A stretch of 64,000 nucleotides of DNA, taken from assembly GCA_002794785.1 (NCBI GenBank), contig NBBA01000018.1:124001-188000 (forward strand), in the 5' to 3' direction. Position 1 is the stretch's first letter. Every line of letters begins with the position of its first letter. The stretch is from Coniferiporia sulphurascens (lineage: Eukaryota; Basidiomycota; Agaricomycetes; Hymenochaetales; Hymenochaetaceae). Positions 1 through 12,077 of the stretch are shown here, in pieces. Position numbers and translations under genes: made by a program. The notes below the pieces were generated by a model. That model was given only the letters and a program-made list of their open reading frames with translations. It had not been told where the DNA came from and searched no databases.

Positions 1-597
1 CTATCTCCTTATATCAACTAGTGACGTCATCAGAGACCCTTTTGGGATTTGGGGCGGCCGTTTTTATGGTTTGTCATGCCAAGGACAATGCGGCCCCATG
101 CCCTAGGGCACAACCCGAAGGTTAGATCCGAGTTTCCCCGAACCCGAGGTCTCCCGACTGAAGCCGACCGCTGAAGGGCAGAGGGTTACCCCCCCCACAT
201 GGGTTTGGGGACGTTCACATCGTGTCCCCCCCCAACTGGCAGGCATACGCCCCTTGCACCGCCGAGAGGCGGACCAGCTGAGCACCATGCCCTGAGAGAG
301 CACAGCAGACGTGAGAGAGGATCTTGGTACTCACTGAGCCATCCCCCCCCCATTGCAACATTGACAATGGGTTGCTTGCCCCCTGGTGGGTGTGAACCCC
401 TTTCACGCCATCAGATGATGCCGCTACAGCGCCTCGGCAACCAGTGAGTGGCACTCCTTTACAAAAGGTGTGCAGTTGGAAGCCTTCTCTCATGTTGACC
501 CAGTAGAATACCAGACCAGAGCATGGGTTGCTGCGACGAACCCCCAGATGACCCCCAGTGAAAACCAGAGATGGTGGTGGTAAGAGGACAAGAAGGA
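1..597 (-). mobile_element. L1: 5' segment of a LINE-related element
   Basis: Read on the minus strand, this begins at about 597 with CATCCTTCTTG followed shortly by TACCACCACCATCTC. That start is almost the same as at 54728 (L14), and the first bases also match the 5' ends of the full-length LINEs L6, L7 and L11. Over the next 600 bp it aligns by eye with L14, sharing the GACAAA block and GGGTCTCTGATGA near the far end. A 92-codon open frame (215-493) exists, but its protein resembles nothing I know and is only weakly like the L14 frame, so I do not call it a gene. The element runs off the window at base 1. It was inserted into a plus-strand ORF1 that resumes at 597. It could be the 5' part of a second LINE family or a non-autonomous derivative. 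Confidence 0.5.
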
Positions 598-791
598 TGT
601 GGGGGAGGGGGGGTCATCTCTCACACAATCACTGTAAGTTGTGCGCACACTGCGCCACCGAAGCCATCGAGGGCGACAACTGCCCTCACTCCCGCTACTG
701 CACCAACTGCAAGAGCGACCATCCCACCACCTATCCTCAGTGCCCCAAGAAACAGCGATACTGCCAGATCGAGACCGCCATTGAAGGACCC
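597..791 (+). pseudogene. LINE ORF1 fragment, zinc-knuckle end
   Basis: The frame starting near 600 encodes the last part of the LINE ORF1 protein: histidine/cysteine-rich GGHLSHNHCKLCAHC, then CTNC and PQCPKKQRYCQ. These match the C-terminal zinc-knuckle array seen whole in L6, L7 and L11. ORF1 proteins of this type bind the element RNA to form the ribonucleoprotein particle. The fragment is cut on the left by L1 and on the right by the tail of L2, which interrupts it at the point corresponding to GPEDE near the ORF1 end. It has no start or stop of its own and cannot be a gene. Confidence 0.8.
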
Positions 792-847
792 TTTTTTTAT
801 TTTTATTTTTATTTTATTATTCCTGCAGTATTACATAATTACAAGCT

Positions 848-866
848 GCCCCCCCGAAGGGGGGGC
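848..866 (-). other. LINE 3' UTR hairpin (L2)
   Basis: Sense strand reads G, seven C, TTC, seven G, C: an 8-bp stem with a 3-base loop (or UUCG tetraloop), about 25 bases before the end of the conserved 3' UTR. Probably the RT recognition structure; see findings. Confidence 0.65.
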
Positions 867-1118
867 CCTGACTACATAACAACAGAGGCGCCCATCATCG
901 CACATCGCACGAAACTGGGCGGGGGCCCTGCTCCCCGAAGGGTGCCAAGGTGTGGAGGGCCCCTATTAGTAAGAGGAAATGAAAGGAGGGAGGAATACAT
1001 ATCACTATGGCAGAGCCAAACGGACGACATCAGGCAAAAGGGGTAGCTTAGAATAGGAAAGGGAGGGTGAGAGCACCGGCCGGGATGTATGAGGGGGAGT
1101 CCAAAGGGCAGGCACTAG

Positions 1119-4100
1119 TCAGAGAGAAAAGGGGGGGAGCGCACCTGAAAGCTCCAAGAGAGCCGGGTCCGGGTCCTGGGAACGGGTTCCAAGCATACGA
1201 CTCATGTAATCCTGGAGGAGGTCCAGGTCCATATCTTCGTCGGTCGGGTGTCCCTCCAGCTCCATCATGGCAAACACCAGGCAGATAGCGCCAGAGGTAT
1301 GGTCAGAGAGGCGGTTAAGGTGCCCTGTCAGCTTCAGCCAGTGGCGCAGAACCTGGAGACGGTTTTCATCGGCCCACTCGGTGTGGTGGGTCGGAAGTGG
1401 GTCATGGGGGGGCCAGACCTTGTGGATCCATGGTTGGAATGTACAACATCCCCCCAGTACATGGGCAGTCGACTGGGCCGGCCAGGGGGGGTGGTTGTGC
1501 CACCTGCAGTGCGAGATCAGGCCATGCTTGCGCCAGTAGGCTGAGTTGAAGCTCAGCCAGTAGCCCCCATAGGGACCGGCACGGCATAGAACCTGGGCAA
1601 CTGCAGAGAGCTCTCGGTGGGGGTGGTCAACCGACTGAATGATGAGCTTCCAGGGGCAATGGGAAGGGACCCTGTTTACAGCCAAGTATTTGTCGGCTGT
1701 TGAGGCAAGTGGGTGGGCGAGTGAAAGGGACCATTGCTCCATGAGTGTGTTGACAGCAGCCTCTTTCAGTGCGGAGGTGGAGGGTGCGAGGGATGATGGG
1801 GGTAGGTTTGTCGCGAACTTTGCCTCGTGGTCTGCCCATTCATTCCCTGGGATGTCGGAGTGACCCGGGCACCACACGAAATGGACGGAACGATCCGGGT
1901 ATGAGTCCAGTAGGGTCTGGACCCCTGCCTTCCATTGGTGGAGGAGGTGTGTGCCGGGGACGGGAGCCCATGTTTGGATCAGGTGGAGTGCCATCAGCGA
2001 ATCCAACAGAAAAAAGATGTCAGATGCGATGGGCAAAAGCTCCCATAAATGGTGTGCAGCCCAGCTCGGCGCAGAGGTGAGGGAGAAAATCTCTGCGTCT
2101 GTAGCTGTTGTGCAGGTGGGGGAGGCCAGCCGGCAGGACTTGAGGTGGGTAAGGCCCCTCATGGCGCAGACGGCTGATCCGGACTTCGTGCCCATGTGGG
2201 AGCCATTGGTGAAGACCTGGAAGTGGGGGAGGGTGCTCAGGGAGCGTGTGGCAGTCACGAATTCGTCGCGGGTGTCCTTGCTGACTGGAGTGATAGGGGT
2301 GGCAAATGAGACTCTTCCATTCGTAAATGCCAGGGGGTCCGTCCATGGGGGATGAGTGTATGCTGGGACTGGCTGAACCCGAGGGACCCGGACCTGCAGA
2401 GAAGTGGAAAAGGGGCGGTTAGTTACTATTTTATAAAAACGTTTTCTACCAATGGAGTGTGGGGTGTGCCAGAGGCACAGAGAATGGAGGGTCTTAGCAT
2501 ATTCGAAATAGTAAGAGAGAGGGGGAAGGGAACAAAGAAAGTTTGTTGAGAAGGGGGAGGCGCCTTTATAGATGCCGAGAATCCATCTGCATGCCGTGTT
2601 TTGCACAGCCTGCAGGCGGCTTACTAGTGTTTTTTGGTGTCGGCCATGATACCATACCAGCGTGCCCCATGTGAGTACTGAGCGAACGCAGGCTGTGTAC
2701 AGTCGGCGGAGGAGGAGGGCCGAGATGCCGCGTTCAGTGTTGCCGAGAATGCGGAGGGCAGCAAGGGTGGAGAGGCCTTTGGAGTGCATACGTTCCACAT
2801 GGGCCTTAAAGGTGAGGGCGGGGTCCCACCATATTCCCAGCCAGCATAGCGGGATAGAGGGTCGGATAAGTGTGGTGGGGGCGACCCAAACCCCAGTGGT
2901 ATCCCAGTTGGTGTAAGCGTCTGAGCATCGTCAGGGTGGGTGGAAGTGTAGGCATTCTGTTTTGGCAGCTTCGATGTTGAGACCGATGGTGCCAAAGTGG
3001 GCATTGAGTTGATGGTAGGCGTTAGACAGTTGCTGGCAGTTGGATGCCACACTGGGTCCTACGCACACCAGGAGATGGTTGTTGACATATGCTAGTGCGG
3101 TGGTGCCGGTCTAGTGGAATTTCCGGAGGACCACACCCGTGAATATGGTCGAGAGGATCGGTGACACCAGGGACCCTTGGGGGGTGCCGAGGTCTGGCTT
3201 TTGGGCCGTTGGGAGGGTGGTGCTGTCGAAAGCGATGGCAACCTGCCGATCCGTCATGAAGGACAAGCACCAGTCCGCCATGTCGGGCGGGCACTGGAGG
3301 TCCAACAGTTGCCTGTGGAGGAGTTGCGGGTGTACTGAGTCGAAGAAGCCCTGTATGTCGACCACAAGGACCAAGCATACACGGCCCTCGGCATGGGCGT
3401 GCTCTGTAATCTGTAGGAGGTGCTGGGTGGCATCGTAGACAGAATGTCCTTGACGCCCCCTGTATTGGTTAGGTGGCAGCCAGTCTCTCGTGTTAGTGAG
3501 GAACTGGAGCTGGTTAGCAATAATTTTTTCCAGGAGTTTCCCTAAGGTCTCCTCAAGGGTAATGGGCTGGTAAGAACATGGCGAGAAGGGATCCTTCTTG
3601 TTGGGCTTCCTGAGCATCACCACTTTTGCCACCTGCCAGCACTTGGGGTGGTGCCCCATGCGCAAGCAGTCATTGAAAAGAGTGAGGATCTCATCAGGGT
3701 AGGTGTCTACCACCCATTTTAGCGGGCGATAGCCAATCCCCGAGAGGCCCGGAGCTGACAGGTTGGAGGTGTCGGACAGTGCCCCTGTAAGCTCCGAGAG
3801 GAGTATAGGTGGGGCAGCAGGTTGGGGGGGGGGGTAGCGGTGTGTCGGCCACTGGTTGGGGTGGTGGAGGCATGAAGAAAGTGGAGTGGAACAGCTCACC
3901 TTTCTCGTCATCTGATTGGGTGAAGGTGCCATCACTCTTCTTGAGTGATGGGATTGGGGTGGGGCGGTTGCCAAGGCCATGCTTGGCCCAGTTCCAGATG
4001 TTGGAGGCATCTGCTTGGTCAGCCTGTTCGGCATAAAAGTGCCATTTGGCCGCTCGAACGCCATGTTTGAAGGTGCAGCGTGCCGCTGATCACTGAAGGG

Positions 4101-4321
4101 GGTTGGTGGCCATTGTGATCGCTTGGAGGAGCACCTTGCACATTGGAGTCCACCAGGGGACTTCGGACTTGGACGGCTTTGCGAGCCTGGTGAAAGGAGT
4201 GAGGGCAGCGATCATAGAGTCAACCACTGCCTGCGCTTTCTTATCGAGGGCAAGGGAGTTGTCCACTGGTTGTGCGAAGGCGGATTCTAGTAGGGGAAAG
4301 GCAATCTCGAACCATTCCTCC
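1119..4321 (-). pseudogene. L2 ORF2 (RT-RNase H), broken
   Basis: Encodes the RT fingers and palm (HHPKCW, MLRKPNKKDPF, LPPNQY, FDSVHPQLL, PDLGTPQGS), the thumb region, RNase H (FTNGS, SHIGS-like variants, PGHSDIPGNEWADHEAK) and the Cys/His C-terminus ending at 1119. The reverse transcriptase would copy the element RNA at the target site. Disruptions visible: a frameshift in the long G run near 3827-3836 (C run in sense), a TAG at 3111-3113 and a TGA in the HPP..RR region near 2940. The catalytic YVDD motif reads YVNN. It shares a frame from 4064 down to 1119 apart from these stops. The endonuclease is absent because L3 cuts the element. Confidence 0.8.
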
Positions 4322-4370
4322 CTTTTTTTTTTTTTTAAATTATTCCTGCAGTATTACATAATTACAAGCT

Positions 4371-4388
4371 GCCCCCCGAAGGGGGGGC
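4371..4388 (-). other. LINE 3' UTR hairpin (L3)
   Basis: Same C-run/TTC/G-run inverted repeat as in the other LINE tails, with one base missing from one arm (six against seven). Confidence 0.6.
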
Positions 4389-4648
4389 CCTAACTACATA
4401 ACAACGGAGGCACCCATCATTGTGCATTGCACAAAACTGGGCAGGGGCTCTGCTCCCAAAAGGGTGCCGAGGTGTGAAGAGCCCCTATTGAGTTAGAGAA
4501 GAAAAAATGGCAGCAAAAGGAGGAGGAGTACATATCACTACGAACTAACCAAGCGGGCAAGGGCAGGCCAAGTAGGAAGCTTAGAATGGAGAAAGGGGAG
4601 GTGAGAGCGCCGGCCAAGACGTATCTGTAGGAGTCTGAAAGACAGGCA

Positions 4649-7600
4649 CTAATCATAAGGGAATGGGGGGAGTGTACCTGAGAGCTCCAAAAGGGCTGGG
4701 TCTGAGTCCTGGGTTCAGTGTCTGAGCATACAATGCATGTAGTCCCATAGGAGGTCCAGGTCCATATCCTCATCGGTTGGGTGTCCGTCAAGGTCCATTG
4801 CGGCAAATGCTAGCCATATGGTGCCCACGGTGTGGTCGGAGAGGCAGTTTAAGTGCCCCATTAGCCTTAGCCATTGGCGCAAAACTGGGAGGCGGTTTTC
4901 GTCCACCCACTCTGAGTGGTGGACTGGGAGAGGGTCTCTTGGTGGCCATACCCATCATATCCATGGGTGGAAGGTGCTGCAGCCACTGAGGATGTGGGCG
5001 GTCGACTGGGCAGGCCAAGGGGGGTGGTTGTGCCATCTGCAATGGGAGATCAAGCCATGTTGGTGCTGGTAGGCTGAGTCGAAGCTCAGCCAGTAACCCC
5101 CGTAGGGACCAGCGTGGCAGAGGACCTGAGCCACCACAGAGAGCTCACTTTGTGGGTGGTTGACCAAATGCATTAGCAGCTTTCGCGGTTGGCGGGACGG
5201 GGTGCCATGTACTGCCAGGTATTTATCAGCAGTCAAGGCGAGGGGGCGGGTGAGCGCGGAGTTCCACCAGTCCATGAGTGTATGGACGGCGACCTCTTTT
5301 AGGGCAGAGGTGGATGGCTTTAGGTTGGATGGGGGGAGCTCAGTCGCCAGTTTCGCTTCCATGTCAGCCCATTCATTGCTGGGGATGTCCGAGTGTCTGG
5401 GACACCACACGAAATGAACAGTGAGCTGAGGGAACGAGTCCAGCAGGGTCTCCACTCCAGCTTTCCAGATGTGTAGGAGGTGGGCACCAGGGGCAGCAGC
5501 CCATGTGCGGAAAAGGTGGAGGGCAGTCAGCGAATCGGAGAGAAAGAAGATGTCCAATGCGACATGCAGTTGTGCCAGGAGGCGGCGCACTACCCAGCCT
5601 GGAGCCGTGGCAAGGGAGAATTCCTCGGCATCTGTTGCTGTAGTGCAGGTGGGGGATTCCAGTCGGCGTGACCAGAGATGGGTGTGGCCTAGCATAGCGC
5701 AGATGGCTGAGCCCGACTTATTGTCAATGCGGGATCCATCTGTAAATACCTGGACATGGGGGGTGGCTCCGAGTTGGTGCGCAGCTGATACAAAGGACTT
5801 TCGCATGTTGGCACTGACTGGGGTGGCAGGGGTGGTAAAGCGGATGCAGCCCTGCATGAAGGCCAAGGGGTCCATCCAAGGGGGATGCGTGTATGCAGGG
5901 ACCTGTTGAACCTGAGGGGCTCAGACCTGCAGAGAAAGGGAGAAAGGTCTGTTAGCTACGTTTTTAAATAATTTTCGGCCAATAGAGTGAGGGGTGTGCC
6001 ATAGGTGCAGGGAATGGGTAGTCTTTATATATTCGAAATAGAAAGAGAGAGGGGGAACAGAGCAAAGAAAATTTGTAGAATGGGGGGAGGCACCCTTGAA
6101 GACACCTAGGATCCAGCAGCATGCCATGTTTTGCACAGCTTGCAGGCAGTTTACCAGAGTTTTTTGGCGGCTGCCATGGTACCAGACTGGTGCCCCCCAT
6201 GATAGGATGGAGCGTATGCAGGAGGTGTAAAGGCGGCAGAGGAGGAGGGCCGAGATGCTGCGTTGGGTGTTGCCTAAAATGCGGAGGGCAGCGAGTGTGG
6301 AGAGCCCCTTAGAGCACATGCATTCTATGTGAGGCTTGAAGGAGAGGCCCGGATCCCACCATATTCCCAACCACTGCAGTGGGATTGAGGGGTGGATGAG
6401 GGTGTTAGGGTCTACCTGAACCCCTGCAGTGTCCCAGCCTTGGTAGCCGATGCACTGTTGGGGGGGGTGGAAGTGAAGGCACTCTGTCTTGGTGGCTTCG
6501 ATGTTGAGACCAATGGTGCCGAAGAGGGTGTCGAGTTGTTGGTATGTGTGGGTGAGGGCGTGGCAGTTGGATGTCACTGAAGGTCCTACACATATTAGTA
6601 AGTGGTCATTGATGTATGCTAATGCGGTAGTGCCGGCTTGGTGAAAGCGCCGGAGGACTACGCCTACAAAGATCATTGACAGAATGGGGGACACCGGCAA
6701 TCCTTGGGGGGTGCCGAGGTCGGGTTTGGGGGCAGTTGGGAGGGTGGTGCCATCGAAAGAGACAGCAACCTGCTGGTCCATCATGAAGGACAAGCACCAG
6801 TTGGCCATGTCGGGTGTGCAACCGAGGTCCAGCAATTGCCAGTGGAGGAGTTGAGGGTGTACCGAGTCGAAAAAGCCCTGTATGTCGACTGCTAGGACTG
6901 AACAGACAAGGCCTTCCAAGTGAGCCTGCTCTGCAATCTGTAAGAGGTGTTGGGCAGCATTGTAGACCGAATGGCCTTGACGCCCCCCATATTGGTTAGG
7001 TGGCAGCCAGTCCCACATGTTCACAAGGAACTGGAGCCTGTTAGCGATTATCTTTTCGAGGAGTTTCCCTAGGGTCTCCTTGAGGGTGATGGGCCAGTAG
7101 GAATGCGGCAAGAATGGGTCTTTCTTGTTAGGCTTCCGGAGCATCACTACTTTTGCTGCCCGCCAACACTTAGGGTGGTGCCCTAGGCGGAGGCAGTCAT
7201 TGAAAAGTGAGAGAATCTCCTCAGGGTAAGTGTCCACCACCCATTTAAGGGGGCAGTAGCCTATCCCCAAGAGGCCTGGAGCCAACAAGTTAGAGGTGTT
7301 GGACAGTGCCCCCATAAGCTCTGTGAGGAGTATAGGTGGGGCAGCTGGTTGAGGTGGTGGTGGTGGGATAGTGGCCGCTGCCTGGGGTGGGGGGGGCATG
7401 AAGAAAGTTTTGTGGAAAAGCTCACCTTTCTCAGCGTCCATTTGTGTGAAGGAGCCGTCTCACTTTTTGAGCGAGGGGATAGGGGTAGGTCGGTTCCCGA
7501 GGCCGCATTTGGCCCAGTTCCAGATGTTAGAGGCATCCGCTTCTGCTGCCTGGTCAGCATAGAACTGTCATTTGGCAGTCCTGACACCCCATTTGAAGGC

Positions 7601-8647
7601 GTGTCGGGCTGATGATTGCTGGAGGGGGGTGGTGGCCGTCTTGATGGCGGAAAGGAGGGTCTTGCAGTGGGGTGACCATCATGGGACTTCCGTTTTCGAT
7701 GGTTTTGACAGGCAGGTGAACAGCTGTAGGGTGGCGACCATAGCACCGATGACCACCTTAGCTTTAATGTCCAGGGCTTGGGTGTCGAGCCCCAGTAGTT
7801 GGAAGGCTGATTCGAGGAGGGGGAAGGCTATGTCGGTCCATTCCTCCTTGTCGGCTGGGAGCAGACAGTGGGTCTTTATGACTGGAGGGGGGGGCAGAAA
7901 TGGCATTGACCACCGTAGGATTGCGTGGTCAGACAATGGGGAGGGGTCGGAGGTAGCCAAATCTAGAATAGAGTCGGGGTTGACTGCAGGTGGGGCCCAG
8001 ATCATGTCAATGGGGCACTGACAACAATTGCCATTGGGCTGTGAGTCAGAGTCAGGGAGATGGGCAGGTGCAAGGCCATGCCCCTGGAAGAAATCATTGA
8101 GGGGTTGAGCCCCCAAGTTGTCCCACCATGGGATGGAGAATTCAGACCACGTTTGGTGGCGATGGTTGAAGTCACCTGCCACAAGTAGGGTGGTGGCCAG
8201 CACTGAGGGAAGTGAGAATAAGAAAGACTCACCTGGGTACTGGGGGGAGGCGTTCTCGCGGTCTGGGGGGTGCATGCCATAATAGTTGCACACCTGGAGG
8301 GTGAGTTGGGATCGTACTTCTACTGTCAGTACATTGGTGCCATGAGAGGCGGCTCCAAGAATCGACCATGAGGTTGGGGGGAGGGCCCTGGATACATATG
8401 TGACCACCTGGGGGCGAACCTCTGGTGGTAGGACAGGTATGTATCCTGGGATGGTTGGGACGTTGAGGACCAGAGTGCCAGTTGGGTTGGTGAGTGATGG
8501 TTGCAGCCCTATTTGGTACCAGGGTGGTTCCTGTATAAGGATCAGGTGCGGGGGGGAGGGGTCAGTTGTAAGGACGGGAATAAGGGAATGTATTGCCGCT
8601 AGTGAGTGGGCGGTGTTCCACTGTAGGATAGAGAGTGTCTCTATCAT
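4649..8647 (-). pseudogene. L3 ORF2 (endonuclease-RT-RNase H)
   Basis: A 1332-codon frame (3999 bp with stop) with no frameshift but six in-frame TGA codons, at the same codons as in L7 (323, 360, 396, 909, 1231, 1311). Five sit where relatives have or would take CGA, one where they have TGG. Domains as in L7: APE-type endonuclease with QEPPW, GDFN and SDH; RT; RNase H; C-terminal Cys/His region. The RT active site reads YIND rather than YIDD. Starts MIETLSILQW, from an ATG overlapping the ORF1 stop. The product would nick DNA and reverse transcribe the element. It is inactive as read. Confidence 0.85.
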
Positions 8648-10677
8648 ATTTCCTCCATCTGTTCGTTGTTGGGGTCGGCATCGAGGGCCTCTATGATTTG
8701 GCAATAGCGCCTCTTCTTTGGGCACGTCGGCAGGGTGGCGGGGTGGTCACCTTTGCAGTTGATGCATTGGCATGGGTGGGGACATGTGTTGCCCTCCGGA
8801 ACTGCATCTGCGGCACAGTGGGCACACAATTTGCGGTGATTGTGGGTCAAATGGGCCCCCACGCAATCAGCGCAGCATGGTTGAGCTCGGCACCCCTTGG
8901 TTCCATGGCCAAGGCCCTGGCACCGCTCACATTGGGTGAGGGTGGGGCGGACAGGTGGGACTGAGAGTTGGAGGGCAGATCCGAACATCCATACACGTGG
9001 CCTTTTGAGGAGGCACTTGCAGATGGAGCCATCAGGGTCAACAAAGGAGAACACCACGGGGCACCTGTCCAGCACTGGCAGGTGGTCTTTGGTGGCAGTG
9101 AAGTGGGGGGCAACTACAAAGTCGAGGTTGAGGAGTGCCGGGTTGTGCCGGACTTCGGCCAAGAGGGCCTTCTCGGAGATGGTGTGTCTGTTCTGGCTGA
9201 ACAGGAAGTCCTTGCATGGCACCATGGAGATGCGGAGTGCGGACCTAGGGCGGACTCTGGAGGGGGTTAGGGAGAAGGCAGATGGAATGGTAATTCCCAC
9301 TGCAATGCACTCTGTGCGCATATGGGTGGCATACGCCACAGAGTGATGGTCAATAATTGTCTCCGTGGTCAGGTTAGCCGAGGATGGTCATGCTGCAAAT
9401 GTGGTCACAATGTTTCCCTTCACATTGAAAGAAGAGGAAAGGACTGGGATGCAGTCTGCGGTGGGGAGGGAGGCGAAAAACTCACGTGACACTTTGGTGA
9501 GGGCCATCGCAGATTTCTGGTTTTCGGCACAGATGCCGACAGTTGGGGTGAAGACCAAGGTCAGGTCCTTGGCATACATTGTGGGTGGTGGGGGCACCTT
9601 CCTTGTGTGCTTCTTCTTCTTCTGCGCCAGGTTGATGACTGTGCCAGCGGCTGGTGCCACTGGGGTAGGGTTGGCGGTTGTCATGGGGGCCGCTGATGCT
9701 GCCACTTGAGCATAGGAGGTGGGGGCGGCCATGATGGTTGCCTGGGGGGTGGGTTGCTGTTGTTGTTGTTGTTGCTGTTGTTGTCTTTGGGCGGGCCTAG
9801 AGCTGATGGAGGCCATCTGACATGAGATAGAAGCTACATCAGTAGTCAGGCGCTTGACTGCGTCAGTAAGCACCCTCATTTCTGGGGTCACAGGAGCGGT
9901 GCCAGGGGTGCTGGTGGTGTCCAGGGCCTTTTGGGGGGGGCGAGCTGGGGTGAAGAGTTCTGGGAGGGTGATTACCACCCCCTCCCTTGCAAAGTTGTAG
10001 GCCATCACCACATTGCGGTAGATGATGTCTTGGGGGTATGTCCTGTCTTGCTTGATGTTGGCCAGTGTCTTTTGGACATTCCATAGGAGGTCGCCTACAA
10101 ACTGCACTGCCTTGATGTTGATCGTCTCAGTGGTGGCATCCCTGGTTTGCTGGTTGAAGTTGTCCAGGGCATGGGTGAGGGAGTACATGAACCCTGTGGT
10201 GTGCTGTTCATGTTGTTGGGCTGGTGGTCCTCTCAGTGTGAGAGGTGACATGGCAGTGGAGGACCGTTTCCGCCCAAGGCTTGCACCTCCCACCTGTTGA
10301 GGGGGGGTGTGTGGGTCGACCGCCATTTCTGGGGCTGATTCGCTGGGATTGTTGGAGCTGTGGATCGACCCTACCGAGGCAGCTGGTGAGCCAGCTCGGG
10401 ATGCGTGTCTAGACTCCATGCGCACCTGGGCAGTGAAGTCATAGGTGGACACCAGTTGGGAGTTGCCGATGGCTGGAGAGGGTGCCAGGACATCCGGGGA
10501 GGAGGTCAATGGTGGGAAGCCGGTCAGGGGTTCTTGTTGGGGGGTGGTGGGGGCAGCCGTTCTGTGCCTAGCAGCAGCGGTGGCGCCAGTGGAGGCCCAG
10601 TTGGCAGCCATCCTGGCGACCCGATCTGGGTCAGCGTTGGCCGATGGGGTGGGTGGGGGTTGGTTCGGTTTGTTCAA
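8644..10677 (-). pseudogene. L3 ORF1 (zinc-knuckle RNA-binding protein)
   Basis: About 677 codons in one frame, interrupted by one TGA (9388-9390) between VTTFAA and PSSANL. Related copies have CGA there. Regions in order: proline/serine-rich N-terminus; a conserved GFMY..THALDNF segment; a polyglutamine tract (near 9757-9790); a basic KKKKH stretch; a conserved block ending HNPALLNLDFVV; and a C-terminal array of three zinc knuckles beginning CERCQGLGHGTKGC (CX2CX4HX4C). No in-frame ATG lies at the 5' end: the ATG corresponding to the L11 start is out of frame, so the true start is uncertain. The stop TGA overlaps the ORF2 ATG (ATGA). The protein should coat the element RNA. Confidence 0.85.
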
Positions 10678-10757
10678 TGGAGTGTATTCCTGTAATCGCC
10701 TGGGTTCGACATGGGGGAGTTTTAGCTGCCTGCACTAGTTGATGGTGGTGGTTACTG

Positions 10758-11506
10758 GAGGGGACCCTGTTGACAGCAAGATACTTGTCGGTTGTCGAGG
10801 CAAGGGGGCGGGCTAGTGAGAGGGACCAATGCTCCATGAGTGTGTTGACGGTGGCCTCTTTCAGTGCTGAGGTGGAGGGTGCAAGGGAGGATGGGGGTAG
10901 GTTTGTTGCGAACTTCGCCTCATGGTCCGCCCATTCATTCCCTGGGATGTCCGAGTGGCCCAGGCACCAAATGAAATAAATGGAGAGATCCAGGTAAGAG
11001 TCCAATAGAGTCTGGACCCCTGCCTTCCATTGGTGGAGGAGATGTGCGCCAGGGGCTGGCGCCCATGTTCGGATCAGGTGGAGTGCCATCAGTGAATCTG
11101 ACAGGAAGAAGATGTTGGATGCGACAGGTAGAAGCTCCCATAGGTGGTGGGCAGCCCAGCTTGGTGCAGAGGTGAGCGAGAAAATTTCCACATCTGTAGC
11201 TGTCGCACAGGTGGGGGAGGCTAGCCAGCGAGACTTGAGGCGGGTAAGGCCCCTCATGGTGCAGACGGCTGATCCAGACTTTGAGCCAATGTGGGAGCCA
11301 TTGGTGAAAACCTGAAGGTGGGGGAGGATGCTCAGGGAGCGCGCAGCTCCCACAAATTCCTTGCGGGTGTCTTTGCTGACCGGAGTGATAGGAGTGGCAA
11401 ACGAAACTCATCCATTCGTAAATGCCAGAGGATCCATCCACGGGGGATGAGTGTATGCAGGGACCAGTTGTACCCAAGGGACCTGGACCTGCAGAGAAGT
11501 GGAAAA
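10758..11506 (-). pseudogene. L4: LINE RNase H fragment
   Basis: Minus-strand open frame carrying the region after the RT: ARSLSILPHLQVF, FTNGSHIGSKSGSAVC (RNase H first Asp replaced in FTNGS), TDVEIFSLTS, FLSDSLMALHL and PGNEWADHEAKFATNLPP. The closest relative in the window is the L2/L6/L11 group. It is bounded by the chromovirus LTR at 11506 and by the 5' end of L3 at 10758, so it is a fragment of a larger LINE. The remainder is not recognisable next to either boundary. Confidence 0.75.
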
Positions 11507-12064
11507 TGTTAAGCTCAACGGTTACACTGTGATCGACGTCGGGGCTTCCTGATTGTCGGAACTGATGGTATGGCAACGGGGCTTCCTAGATGTCGTAAGT
11601 CGAAGATGATCATCGATGGGGCTTCCGGATCGGCGATGTGGTCTCAATGGGCTTCGATAGCGAGTCAGGTTACGACGGAGCGACTAATAAGTCAGGAACA
11701 CACAGTAGACTGGTGGTAGCAGATAATGGGCTTGTATGAACAAAGAGCACAAGCTTAGGGCTTGTGCTACTGAAGTTACATGCTTATATGCTACTTTAGG
11801 TGTTTGCTACTGTAGCGACTTGGTTAGGTATGTTTACCAGACTATGGAACGTTGTGGAACCTCAAGGAAGGCCTTGGTAATACAAGTACGGTAATCAGTA
11901 GGCAGAGCACATCATGATGGTGCAATACGGCGTCATCATGGCGTCTTATGGTGTCAGGGGAATAAGGATGAGTAAGACAGAGAAATGGGGGAGTTGTGCT
12001 GACTGATGATGACGAAGAGGAAGTGAGTCAGCGCAATAGGGGAAGTGAAAGGAAAATTGTAACA
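11507..12064 (-). repeat. Chromovirus 3' LTR
   Basis: 558 bp, bounded by TGTTA...TAACA. It matches 18573-19130 end to end. The roughly dozen differences are almost all CpG transitions (TG or CA in one LTR where the other, or the solo LTRs, have CG). It carries the 11-nt self-primer sequence at 11746-11756. Confidence 0.93.
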
Positions 12065-12077
12065 TTGCCTCCCATTT
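12065..12077 (-). other. Probable polypurine tract
   Basis: On the minus strand the bases immediately before the 3' LTR read AAATGGGAGGCAA, mostly purines, in the position expected for the plus-strand primer of an LTR retrotransposon. Confidence 0.55.

Larger units (their letters stand above)
792..4322 (-). mobile_element. L2: LINE, 3' half (RT, RNase H, 3' UTR)
   Basis: The 3' tail (A-rich with TAAAA repeats on the minus strand) starts at 792, followed upstream by the family 3' UTR and hairpin (848-866). The element reads to 4322, where the tail of L3 interrupts it in the endonuclease-RT linker. The 17 bases next to the L3 tail (4306-4322) begin GGGAGGAATGGTTC on the minus strand. They resemble GGGAAGAATGGTCC at 28204-28217, beside the 5' end of L7. 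I therefore infer that L2 is the downstream half of L5, separated from it by an inversion. Confidence 0.8.
4323..10757 (-). mobile_element. L3: full-length LINE, twin of L7
   Basis: Complete except for roughly a dozen bases at the 5' end: the 5' UTR starts at about 10757 (AGTAACCACCACCAT in sense), then ORF1, ORF2, the 3' UTR with hairpin and an A-rich tail at 4323. It matches L7 along its length with very few differences. Those I compared are CpG transitions, for example CGACCAG versus CAACCAG and CGGCCC versus CAGCCC. No TSD is visible between its present flanks: the 3' flank is L2 and the 5' flank is L4, two different pieces. The 3' flank pairs better with the 5' flank of L7. Confidence 0.9.

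Noticed and set aside
103..493. Short frames on both strands in L1 that could be a gene
   Set aside because: They conflict with each other, do not align as proteins with the L14 counterpart, and lie in a low-complexity G/C-rich segment.
9757..9790. Polyglutamine tract as a trait-linked microsatellite gene
   Set aside because: It lies within the LINE ORF1 (and its twin at 29206-29233), not a host gene.
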